58,068 nt of DNA from an uncultured SAR86 cluster bacterium (lineage in GTDB: Bacteria > Pseudomonadota > Gammaproteobacteria > Magnimaribacterales > AG-339-G14), in assembly GCA_902578495.1 (NCBI GenBank), contig CACHCY010000005.1:1-58068 (forward strand), in the 5' to 3' direction. Numbering within the stretch: the first letter of the stretch is position 1; each line of letters opens with the position of its first letter. Shown one piece after another: positions 25,947 through 33,658 of the stretch. Under the pieces are notes generated by a model that was not told where the DNA came from, searched no databases, and saw only the letters and a program-made list of their open reading frames with translations. The translations under genes were made by a program, and so were the position numbers.

Positions 25947-26880
25947 GGTTCCAACCTTTCTTTCTTGGAAATTTTACTTCTTCATTATTAATGATGTATT
26001 TAATTTCACTATTTTTTTTGGTTTGTCCAATTAAGTTAATGTTAATTCCTAAGCTATCAGAAAGGTAAATAATTTTCTTGTGATATTTTTTATCCGCTGT
26101 AAAAATTAATTCAAGGTCATCTCCAAATGTAAAATCTTCAAGTGATGATTTATCAGTCCTAGGAACCTCATCTAGATCAATTGCTGCTCCTTGATTACTT
26201 GGAATTAGAATTTTCTCTAGGTCTGCGATAAATCCATCTGAAATATCTATGCATGATGAGGCAAACTGGGAAATGAAATTAGAAATTTCTAATCTCAGCT
26301 CAGGAAAGACAAATCTTTTTACATTTTTTTTTCTGTAAATATTTTTATTAAAATTTTTTTTAATTTCTTCTAAACCTTTTCTTGCAAGCCCCAATTCTCC
26401 AGTTAGATAAATGTTTTGATTATGTTTGGCTCCAGATCTTGAAAGATAATTATTTTTTTTCGTTTCTCCGGATACCGAGACAGTCACTGACTTTTGATTT
26501 GTTTTTATTAAATCGCCACCAATTAAAGGAACACATAATAAGCTTGATACTTTCTTTAAGCCTCTCGAGAAGTCATTTATGAATTTCTCATCAAAATCAC
26601 ATGCAAGAGCAACACTGAACCAAAGAGGTTTTGCTCCCATCGCTGATATGTCGCTGAAAGAGCGAAGCACTGATCTTGATGCTATAAATTCAGCAGGTAA
26701 AGATTTAGGAAAATGAATTCCTTCAAAATTTTGATCAACAGAGTAACAAAGATTGTTAGTGCTCTTGAAAACAGCCGAATCATCTCCGGAACCTAGAATG
26801 AAATTTTTTTTAGATAAAAATTTTGATCCAATATTTTTAAAATATTTTTCAATTAAAAAAAATTCGTCTACCTGTGACAT
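25933..26880 (-). CDS. thiL: Thiamine-monophosphate kinase
   Basis: ThiL phosphorylates thiamine monophosphate to the active diphosphate. The 315-residue protein has GSGDDSAVF (30-38), the Mg/ATP site, SRSVLRSFSDISAMGAKP, GGDLIKT and CIDISDGFIADLEKI. The ATG at 26880 lies inside the loop of a strong hairpin that looks like the terminator of the upstream thiolase gene, and codons 2-7 form one arm. Expression of thiL therefore probably depends on read-through or on an unrecognised promoter. Confidence 0.93.
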   Translation of the reverse strand: MSQVDEFFLIEKYFKNIGSKFLSKKNFILGSGDDSAVFKSTNNLCYSVDQNFEGIHFPKSLPAEFIASRSVLRSFSDISAMGAKPLWFSVALACDFDEKFINDFSRGLKKVSSLLCVPLIGGDLIKTNQKSVTVSVSGETKKNNYLSRSGAKHNQNIYLTGELGLARKGLEEIKKNFNKNIYRKKNVKRFVFPELRLEISNFISQFASSCIDISDGFIADLEKILIPSNQGAAIDLDEVPRTDKSSLEDFTFGDDLELIFTADKKYHKKIIYLSDSLGININLIGQTKKNSEIKYIINNEEVKFPRKKGWNHGKK

Positions 26881-26897
26881 TTACAGATAGACGAATT
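26861..26897 (-). terminator. Intrinsic terminator of the thiolase gene, overlapping the thiL start
   Basis: Arms at 26861-26875 and 26883-26897 pair over 15 positions, with one G-U pair in minus-strand RNA and a 7-base loop. On the minus strand the stem is followed by an uninterrupted U-run (complement of 26855-26860, plus two stem positions). The thiolase stop is only 12 bases before the stem. The thiL ATG (26880-26878) falls in the loop. Confidence 0.8.
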
Positions 26898-26908
26898 TAA
26901 CTTTTTTA

Positions 26909-28102
26909 TTAAGAATTGTAGGCTTCAAATAGACCAGTGGCACCCATTCCGCCGCCAACACACATGGTAACAATACCGTATTTGCCGCCTCGTCTGCCAA
27001 GCTCCCTAGCGACATGTCCTACTTGTCTAGAACCAGTCATTCCAAAAGGATGCCCAATAGAGATAGAGCCGCCATTTACGTTAAGTTTTTCAGTAGGTAA
27101 TCCAAGAGTATCTCTTATGTATACTACTTGAGAAGCAAAAGCTTCATTAAGTTCCCATAAATCAATATCTTCAATAGATAGATTAGCTGATTTCAATAAC
27201 TTGGGTATTGAATAAACTGGGCCAATTCCCATTTCATCTGGTTGACAGCCTACAACGGTGAAACCTCTAAAATAGAGTTTAGGTTCCAAGCCTAGTTCTT
27301 TGGCTTTTTCTTCACTCATAACTAAAGTAACAGATGCACCATCAGATAACTGAGAGGAATTACCAGCAGTAACAGAACCGTTTTCAGGATCAAAAACAGG
27401 CTTCAAAGATGAAAGGCCTTCAATAGTGGTTTCTGGTCTGTTGCAATCATCTTTGTCTACGGTAACTTCTACATCTTTCTCTTCACCAGTTTCCTTGTTG
27501 ACGAGTTTCATCACTGTATCCATTGGAATAATTTCATCATCGTAAAAACCTGCTTCTTGAGCTGCAGCGGTTCTTTTCTGACTGGATAAAGCGTACTCAT
27601 CTTGTGCTTCCCTAGTGACGTTGTATCTTTTTGCCACACACTCAGCTGTTTGACCCATGGCATGATAAATCCCTGGCGCTTCTTCAGCTAACTGCTCGTT
27701 AACATACATATGCATGTTAGTTTGGCCTTGAGTAGTGCTTATTGATTCTACTCCTCCTGCCATGATGCAGTCTGAAAAACCACTAGCAACCTGGTTAGCA
27801 GCCATTGCAACGGTTTGTAAACCTGATGAACAGTATCTGTTAACTGTTGTTCCACCAACTTCAATTGGAAGATTTGATAATACTGCTACATTTCTTGCTA
27901 TGTTATGACCTTGGGCACCTTCAGGCGCTCCGCATCCTAAAATCATGTCTTCTACCATTTCAGGTTTCAGTGATGGATTTCTTTCTAAAAGCTCATTCAC
28001 TAAGTGAGCAGTCATATTGTCAGCTCTTGTTTGGTTGAACCCCCCTCTGAAGGACTTTGCTAAACCAGTCCTCACACTATCAACGATTACTACGTTTCTC
28101 AT
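26909..28102 (-). CDS. Acetyl-CoA C-acyltransferase (thiolase)
   Basis: Thiolases cleave 3-ketoacyl-CoA in beta-oxidation or condense acetyl-CoA. The 397-residue protein has the acyl-accepting Cys91 in NRYCSSGLQTVA, and C-terminal GHPFGMTGSRQV (catalytic His) and TMCVGGGMGATGLFE (catalytic Cys). The sequence fits the FadA/FadI-like degradative group better than PhaA, but this is not decided. It is not next to a fadB homologue. It has an unusually good ribosome-binding site and its own terminator, so it is probably a strongly expressed single-gene unit. nth is divergent, 124 bases away. Confidence 0.92.
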   Translation of the reverse strand: MRNVVIVDSVRTGLAKSFRGGFNQTRADNMTAHLVNELLERNPSLKPEMVEDMILGCGAPEGAQGHNIARNVAVLSNLPIEVGGTTVNRYCSSGLQTVAMAANQVASGFSDCIMAGGVESISTTQGQTNMHMYVNEQLAEEAPGIYHAMGQTAECVAKRYNVTREAQDEYALSSQKRTAAAQEAGFYDDEIIPMDTVMKLVNKETGEEKDVEVTVDKDDCNRPETTIEGLSSLKPVFDPENGSVTAGNSSQLSDGASVTLVMSEEKAKELGLEPKLYFRGFTVVGCQPDEMGIGPVYSIPKLLKSANLSIEDIDLWELNEAFASQVVYIRDTLGLPTEKLNVNGGSISIGHPFGMTGSRQVGHVARELGRRGGKYGIVTMCVGGGMGATGLFEAYNS

Positions 28103-28107
28103 AAATT

Positions 28108-28113
28108 CTCCTT
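28108..28113 (-). promoter_or_regulatory. Strong Shine-Dalgarno sequence of the thiolase gene
   Basis: On the minus strand AAGGAG lies five bases before the ATG at 28102. Most other genes in the window have weak or no such sequence, so this one stands out and fixes the thiolase start. Confidence 0.75.
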
Positions 28114-28226
28114 AAATTAATTGAACCGTAAAATAAAACAAATATAAATTTTACTTATTTTTATTTGACGAAAGCATATACTAATCTAGTTTTTAAGAAA
28201 GTATAAGTAATTCTTCCTGCAAATTT

Positions 28227-28880
28227 ATGAATAGAAAACAAAGGGCTGTTTTTATTGCTAATAGGTTGCAAGAAATGTATCCCAATCCTAAAGTTCCTTT
28301 AAATCATAAAAATTCATTTACTCTTCTGGTTGCTGTCTTATTGAGCGCTCAATGCACTGATGAAAGGGTCAATATCGTAACTAAAGAACTTTTTAAAGTT
28401 GCTTCTTCCCCAGAAGAGATGCACTCTCTTGGCCATGACAAGATATACAACTACATTAAGAGTTGCGGGCTTGCACCCAAAAAAACTAAGGCGATAGTTA
28501 AAACCTCAGAAATATTAATAGATCAGCACAACTCTAAAGTTCCAAAAGATATAAAGGCGTTAGAAGATCTTCCAGGGGTTGGACACAAGACTGCATCTGT
28601 GGTTTTAAATCAAGCTTACGGAATAGAAACATTTCCAGTAGATACTCATATTCATAGATTGGCGCAAAGGTGGGATCTAACGAATGGAAAATCCGTAGTC
28701 CAAACTGAAAAAGATTTGAAAAATCTCTTCGATAAATCACTTTGGGGAAAATTGCACATACAAATTATTTTGTATGGAAGACAATTTTGTACTGCCAGGG
28801 GATGTGATGGAACCATATGTTTCATGTGTACCGAATTATTTCCGAAAAGAAAGAAAAAGGTTATAACCAATAAAGCTTAG
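28227..28880 (+). CDS. nth: Endonuclease III (base-excision DNA glycosylase/AP lyase)
   Basis: Nth removes oxidised pyrimidines. The 217-residue protein has the helix-hairpin-helix LPGVGHKTA with catalytic Lys121 and the Asp139 of PVDTHIHR, exactly one residue offset from E. coli Lys120/Asp138. The C-terminal iron-sulphur cysteines are Cys188, Cys193, Cys198 and Cys201, spaced C-X4-C-X4-C-X2-C instead of the usual C-X6-C-X2-C-X5-C. The frame runs on without interruption. It stands alone, divergent from the thiolase and 30 bases before glyA. Confidence 0.93.
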   Translation: MNRKQRAVFIANRLQEMYPNPKVPLNHKNSFTLLVAVLLSAQCTDERVNIVTKELFKVASSPEEMHSLGHDKIYNYIKSCGLAPKKTKAIVKTSEILIDQHNSKVPKDIKALEDLPGVGHKTASVVLNQAYGIETFPVDTHIHRLAQRWDLTNGKSVVQTEKDLKNLFDKSLWGKLHIQIILYGRQFCTARGCDGTICFMCTELFPKRKKKVITNKA

Positions 28881-28898
28881 AAAAATCGCTGTAGAAGT

Positions 28899-28904
28899 TA
28901 TAAT
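28899..28904 (+). promoter_or_regulatory. Candidate -10 box for glyA (leaderless mRNA)
   Basis: A perfect TATAAT ends six bases before the glyA ATG, so a start site 7 bases downstream would fall on the A of the ATG. The -35 is weak. No Shine-Dalgarno sequence fits in the space. Confidence 0.5.
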
Positions 28905-28910
28905 TTAGTT

Positions 28911-30179
28911 ATGTACACAGAAAATTTATCTATCCAATCTTTTGATGAAGAACTTTGGAGTTCTTTGGAAAATGAAAAAAAACGTCAAGAAGAACACATA
29001 GAACTTATAGCCTCTGAAAATTATACTTCGCCAAGAGTCTTAGAAGCCCAAGGCTCAGTTCTTACAAATAAATATGCTGAAGGATATCCTGGTAAAAGAT
29101 ACTACGGAGGATGTGAATTTGTTGATGTAGCAGAGCAGCTTGCTATTGATAGAGCAAAAGAATTATTCGGGGCTGATTATGCCAATGTTCAACCCCATTC
29201 AGGGGCAAGTGCTAATGCAGCAGTTTTCTTAGCTTTATGTGACGCAGGAGATAAAGTGCTTGGAATGAGTCTTGATCAAGGGGGTCATTTAACTCATGGC
29301 GCTAAAGTAAATTTTTCTGGAAAAATTTATGAGTCATTCAGCTATGGTTTGGATGAAAGTGGAGACATCGATTACGACGAGGTGCAAGCTTTAGCTGATG
29401 AACATAAACCCAAAGTTATTATCTCTGGGTTTAGTGCATTTTCTGGAATTATTAAATGGGATAGGTTCAGGGAAATAGCTGATTCGGTTGGAGCTTATTT
29501 GCTGGCAGATATGTCACATGTATCTGGATTAGTGGCTGCAGGTATTTATCCCTCGCCAGTACCTTATGCAGATGTTGTTACAACCACAACTCATAAGACT
29601 CTTGTTGGCCCTAGAGGTGGACTTATTCTGGCCAAAGAAAATGAGGATATTCATAAAAAATTAAATTCAGCACTCTTTCCTGGCTCTCAAGGAGGGCCTT
29701 TAATGCATGTGATTGCGGCAAAGGCAGTATGTTTCAAAGAAGCAATGGAGCCTGAATTCAAAGAATATCAAAATCAAGTTCTTAAAAATGCGCAACACTT
29801 AAGTAAGAGAATAATGGAGAAAGGGATTGATATTGTCTCCAATGGAACAAACAATCATATGTTTCTTGTCAATCTTGTTAGTAAAGATCTTACAGGAAAG
29901 GAAGTTGATAGCGCGTTAGGCAGAGCGAATATAACTGTTAATAAGAATGCAGTACCAAATGATCCAAAATCTCCTTTTGTTACCTCAGGAATAAGAATAG
30001 GAACTCCAGCTGTTACAAGAAGAGGCTTTAAAGAAGATGAAATGGATATTCTTTCAGATTGGATTTCTAATATAATTTTAGATGTGAAAAACGATAATTT
30101 AATAGAAAGCACAAAATCAGAGGTTAAGGATCTTTGTGCTGCCTTTCCCGTTTATGAATCATCTAAAATTAATCCATGA
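28911..30179 (+). CDS. glyA: Serine hydroxymethyltransferase
   Basis: GlyA interconverts serine and glycine and loads tetrahydrofolate with one-carbon units. The 422-residue protein has [33 protein letters not shown], the PLP lysine in [14 protein letters not shown] (near residue 230) and [18 protein letters not shown]. It overlaps nrdR as ATGA, giving glyA-nrdR-ribD-ribBX-ribH-nusB. Upstream only a TATAAT six bases before the ATG is seen, consistent with a leaderless transcript. Confidence 0.97.
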   Translation: MYTENLSIQSFDEELWSSLENEKKRQEEHIELIASENYTSPRVLEAQGSVLTNKYAEGYPGKRYYGGCEFVDVAEQLAIDRAKELFGADYANVQPHSGASANAAVFLALCDAGDKVLGMSLDQGGHLTHGAKVNFSGKIYESFSYGLDESGDIDYDEVQALADEHKPKVIISGFSAFSGIIKWDRFREIADSVGAYLLADMSHVSGLVAAGIYPSPVPYADVVTTTTHKTLVGPRGGLILAKENEDIHKKLNSALFPGSQGGPLMHVIAAKAVCFKEAMEPEFKEYQNQVLKNAQHLSKRIMEKGIDIVSNGTNNHMFLVNLVSKDLTGKEVDSALGRANITVNKNAVPNDPKSPFVTSGIRIGTPAVTRRGFKEDEMDILSDWISNIILDVKNDNLIESTKSEVKDLCAAFPVYESSKINP

Positions 30180-30628
30180 AGTGCCCTTTTTGCTCATACG
30201 AAGAAAGCAAAGTAATTGATTCAAGGCTGGTTGCAGACAGCAGTCAAATCAGAAGAAGAAGGGAATGCAATAAGTGTAACGAAAGGTGGACTACTTTTGA
30301 GCTCGCCGAACTCCTTATGCCCAAAATCGTTAAACAAGATAAATCAAGAGTCCCTTTTGATGAAATTAAACTTAAAGAGGGTATTTCGCGCTCCTTAGAA
30401 AAAAGACCTGTTAGTGAAGAAGACTTTGAAACACTAATTGAGCAAATTAAAAGAGATATTAGAGGATTTGGTGAAAGAGAAGTTTCTTCTAGAGTTATTG
30501 GCGAAACTGTTATGAAGCATTTAAGAAAAATTGATGAAGTAGCCTTTGTCAGATTTGCCTCTGTATACAGAAGCTTCCAAGATCCGCTTGAGTTTAGCGA
30601 AGAAGTAAAAAAACTTTCTAACGATTAA
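30176..30628 (+). CDS. nrdR: Transcriptional repressor NrdR
   Basis: NrdR represses ribonucleotide reductase genes in response to ATP/dATP. The 150-residue protein has a zinc ribbon with Cys3, Cys6, Cys31 and Cys34 and DSR...RRRREC between, followed by an ATP-cone domain ([21 protein letters not shown]). The ATG overlaps the glyA stop by four bases, and its TAA overlaps the ribD ATG by one. Its targets (nrd genes) are not in the window. Confidence 0.96.
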   Translation: MKCPFCSYEESKVIDSRLVADSSQIRRRRECNKCNERWTTFELAELLMPKIVKQDKSRVPFDEIKLKEGISRSLEKRPVSEEDFETLIEQIKRDIRGFGEREVSSRVIGETVMKHLRKIDEVAFVRFASVYRSFQDPLEFSEEVKKLSND

Positions 30629-31734
30629 TGAATAAATCAGCTTTGATGGAAAGAGCTGTTCATTTGGCCTTAAAAGGAAGTTTTACAACGAGAGAAAATC
30701 CTAACGTAGGATGTCTTATTTATAAGAACGGTATGATACTCTCAGAAGGATGGCATGTTTCTCCAGGCTCAAACCATGCCGAAGTAAATGCAATTCTCAA
30801 TGCAGAGTCAAAATTTAAGGATTCGACAAAAGATGTCCTTGATGGGAGTTCTTTATTTGTAACTCTTGAACCCTGTTCTACAGAAAAAAGAACACCGCCT
30901 TGCACAGATTTGATTCAAAAATATTCTTTTAAAGAAATTATCTATATGCAAAGCGATCCATCCCAAGAGGGATCAGATATTTTAAAAGAAAAAGGTTTTG
31001 GAATTGAAAAGTTAAGTCTAAGTAACTCAGTTCTAAATAACGGTTTTTTTAAACATTTAGCGGAAGGAAAGCCTTATGTTAGAGCTAAGATAGCTTGCTC
31101 TTTGGATGGGAAAATTGCTTTTAAAAAAAATAATGAACAATGGATAACAACTCAAGCATCAAGGAAAGATGGTTATTTTTATAGAGCCATATCAGGTGCA
31201 ATTATTACTGGATCAGGAACTCTAGAGACAGACGACCCTCTTCTAAATGTAAGGCTTGAAGAGGCAGTTAATGATCAAGACTTTAAACAGCCTCTCAAAG
31301 CTTTGTTCTCAACAAAATCATGCATTGATAGCAATAAAAAGTTCTTTCAAGATAATTCCAGAAAAATTATTTTTACTAATAATGAAAATTTAGAAATGCA
31401 AATCGGTGAAACTTTAAATACAGAGATAGTTAAGGTTGAATCTGATGCTAATCAAATATCTATTCCTTCGGTGCTCAACTACCTTGGTTCTATAAATGTT
31501 AAAGATGTCCTTCTAGAAGCGGGTCCCAGATTGATCTCAAGTTTTATTGATTTAAACCTTATTGATGAATATATTTTTTACATTGCGCCTAAAGTTTTAG
31601 GGAATAAAGCAAATAGTTTTTACACAAATAAAAATTTAGAAGGTATATTAAATTCTCCTGATCTAGAAATCGTTGAAGAAAAATCCGTTGGGAGAGACCT
31701 TAAATTAGTGCTAAGAAAGAAAAATGCCTCTTAA
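30628..31734 (+). CDS. ribD: Bifunctional riboflavin deaminase/reductase
   Basis: RibD performs the second and third steps of riboflavin synthesis. The N-terminal deaminase carries the zinc ligands His50 (NHAEVNAI), Cys83 and Cys92 (EPCSTEKRTPPCT). A C-terminal NADPH-dependent reductase starts around residue 145 (PYVRAKIACSLDGKIA). The 368-residue length is normal. ribBX follows directly (11-base overlap); riboflavin synthase (ribE), which usually sits between them in gammaproteobacteria, is absent. Confidence 0.95.
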   Translation: MNKSALMERAVHLALKGSFTTRENPNVGCLIYKNGMILSEGWHVSPGSNHAEVNAILNAESKFKDSTKDVLDGSSLFVTLEPCSTEKRTPPCTDLIQKYSFKEIIYMQSDPSQEGSDILKEKGFGIEKLSLSNSVLNNGFFKHLAEGKPYVRAKIACSLDGKIAFKKNNEQWITTQASRKDGYFYRAISGAIITGSGTLETDDPLLNVRLEEAVNDQDFKQPLKALFSTKSCIDSNKKFFQDNSRKIIFTNNENLEMQIGETLNTEIVKVESDANQISIPSVLNYLGSINVKDVLLEAGPRLISSFIDLNLIDEYIFYIAPKVLGNKANSFYTNKNLEGILNSPDLEIVEEKSVGRDLKLVLRKKNAS

Positions 31735-32797
31735 CAATACAAGTGAATTACTGTCTGACCTTAAAAAAGGAAAGATGGTTGTGCTAATGGATGATGAAGA
31801 TAGAGAGAATGAAGGAGATTTAATTTTACCTGCAGAAAATGTTTCTCCTGAGGCTATAAATTTTATGGCAATGCATGGAAGAGGTCTCATTTGTCTTGCA
31901 TTAACAGAAGAACATTGCGACAGACTAAAACTTGATCAAATGGTTAAGACTAATAAAAGTAAACATGAAACTGCTTTTACAGTTTCCATAGAAGCCGCAA
32001 GCGGAATAACAACAGGCATCTCTGCCAAAGATAGATCAAAAACAATAGAAGTCGCATCGAACCCTCAAGCTCTAAGTTCAGACATAGTTCAACCGGGGCA
32101 TATTTTTCCACTCAAAGCAGAAGATGGTGGAGTTTTGAATAGATCTGGACATACAGAAGCTAGTATTGATCTAGCAAGATTATCAGGATTCCATCCGGCT
32201 GCAGTAATTTGCGAGATAATGAATGAAGACGGCTCAATGTCCAGAAGACCTGATTTAGAGAAATTCTGCGAAAAACATGATCTTAAGATTGGGACAATCG
32301 CGGACTTGATTAACTACAGATTGACGAATGAAAAGTCTATTGAATTAATCAGTGAATCATCTATAAAAAATAAATACGGAGAATTCAATTTTTTTGTTTA
32401 CAAAGACTCTCTTTTAAATGAAGTTCACTATGCTTTAAAAATGGGAGAAATAAAGTCATCTCAACCAACCCTTGTTAGAGTCCAACAAATTAATATTAAG
32501 CATGATATTTTTAAATCTAATGATTTTGGTGAGAGATGGTCTCTTGATGATGCGATGGAAAAAATATCTACTTCTGAAAATGGTTTAATCGTATTAATTA
32601 GTTCAGATTTAACTCAGCCTGACGATGATATCGAAGAAAAAAATGATTCTTCAGATTCAGATAAAAGAAGGATAGGTGTTGGTTCACAAATACTAAAAGA
32701 GTTTGGCGTATCAAAAATTAGACTCCTTGGCGCAGAAGCTAAATACCCATCGCTATCTGGATTTGATTTAGAAGTTATTGAATTTATTTCAAATTAA
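31724..32797 (+). CDS. ribB: 3,4-dihydroxy-2-butanone-4-phosphate synthase with degenerate GTP cyclohydrolase II domain (RibBX-type)
   Basis: The N-terminal domain (residues 1-~205) is an intact DHBP synthase with DDEDRENEGDLILPAE, HGRGLICLALT, SGHTEASIDLA and NEDGSMSRRPDLEKF. The C-terminal ~150 residues are shaped like GTP cyclohydrolase II but contain no cysteine at all, so the three zinc-binding cysteines are missing, as is the GDxLGSxRCDC motif. It should therefore make only the four-carbon unit. A separate ribA must exist elsewhere if riboflavin is made. Such RibBX proteins are known in other proteobacteria. Confidence 0.92.
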   Translation: MPLNNTSELLSDLKKGKMVVLMDDEDRENEGDLILPAENVSPEAINFMAMHGRGLICLALTEEHCDRLKLDQMVKTNKSKHETAFTVSIEAASGITTGISAKDRSKTIEVASNPQALSSDIVQPGHIFPLKAEDGGVLNRSGHTEASIDLARLSGFHPAAVICEIMNEDGSMSRRPDLEKFCEKHDLKIGTIADLINYRLTNEKSIELISESSIKNKYGEFNFFVYKDSLLNEVHYALKMGEIKSSQPTLVRVQQINIKHDIFKSNDFGERWSLDDAMEKISTSENGLIVLISSDLTQPDDDIEEKNDSSDSDKRRIGVGSQILKEFGVSKIRLLGAEAKYPSLSGFDLEVIEFISN

Positions 32798-32799
32798 TC

Positions 32800-33264
32800 A
32801 TGACTGATTTTAGTAAAACGGAAATTAACATCGATAAAAAAGATTATTCTAACTATCGTATTTTAATAGTCTCAACCTCTTGGAATCGAGAGATCATAGA
32901 TGTCATGCAAAAGGATGCAATTTCTGAACTAAAAGGGTTCAACGTCAATCATATTGATAGTGTTGAGGTGCCAGGCGCGTTTGAGTTATCGCAAGCAGCG
33001 GAAAAGTTTATTAGTTCATACGATGCAATTCTAGCTTTAGGCACCATCATCAAAGGAGAAACTTATCACTTTGAAGTGCTTGCTCATGAAACTGCAAGGT
33101 CCTTATCTCAGGTAAGTATTTCAAAGAAGAAGCCAGTGATTTTTGGAGTATTAACTACCGATAACGAATTGCAGGCAAAGCAAAGAGCAGAAGTCAAAGG
33201 ATCTGAGTATGCGAAAAGTCTTCTTATGATGATTGACTTATTTTCTAAAGATGCCGCTGGTTAA
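32800..33264 (+). CDS. ribH: 6,7-dimethyl-8-ribityllumazine synthase
   Basis: RibH joins the RibD and RibB products into the lumazine precursor. The 154-residue protein has VSTSWNREI, VPGAFELSQAAE, ALGTIIKGETYHFE with the catalytic His, and FGVLTTDNELQAKQRA, all family signatures. It starts two bases after ribBX and overlaps nusB, the standard order. Confidence 0.96.
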   Translation: MTDFSKTEINIDKKDYSNYRILIVSTSWNREIIDVMQKDAISELKGFNVNHIDSVEVPGAFELSQAAEKFISSYDAILALGTIIKGETYHFEVLAHETARSLSQVSISKKKPVIFGVLTTDNELQAKQRAEVKGSEYAKSLLMMIDLFSKDAAG

Positions 33265-33658
33265 AAAAAAGCTCTCCCCCACAAAGACAAGAGAGATTCT
33301 TTTACAGGCTCTTTATCAAAAAGAAATATCAGATATTTCTAATACTAATTTAATCAATCAATTCAAGAAAGCATATAGAGAATTTGATATTTCCAACATT
33401 GCCGAAAAATTAAAGGGAATAAATAAAAATAATGATTCATTAAATAAAAATATTGCTGATAATTCGAGCATTGAAATTAAGTCAATCGGTGAAATAGAAA
33501 TTTCAATTCTTCGACAATCTATCTTTGAAATTGAAAATTCAGATATTGACTATCCAATAGTAATTAATGAGGCTGTAAAGTTAGCCAAAAAATTTGGCCA
33601 AGAAGATAGTTATAGATTTATAAATGGCGTACTAGACTCTTATATTGCTGCTAAATAA
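33251..33658 (+). CDS. nusB: Transcription antitermination protein NusB
   Basis: NusB with NusE/S10 binds boxA in rRNA leader transcripts. From the ATG at 33251 it has 135 residues, with TKTREILLQALYQKEI, the SIGEIEISILRQSIFEI helix and PIVINEAVKLAKKFGQEDSYRFINGVLD. An upstream ATG at 33233 would lengthen the overlap with ribH to 32 bases and add residues untypical of the family. Its end overlaps convergent purA by 8 bases. thiL, the usual next gene, is relocated to 25.9 kb. Confidence 0.92.
   Translation: MPLVKKKLSPTKTREILLQALYQKEISDISNTNLINQFKKAYREFDISNIAEKLKGINKNNDSLNKNIADNSSIEIKSIGEIEISILRQSIFEIENSDIDYPIVINEAVKLAKKFGQEDSYRFINGVLDSYIAAK

Noticed and set aside
28788-28832. Frameshift in nth explaining the odd cysteine spacing
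   Set aside because: The frame continues to a normal-length end (217 residues), and no single-base shift restores the canonical motif.
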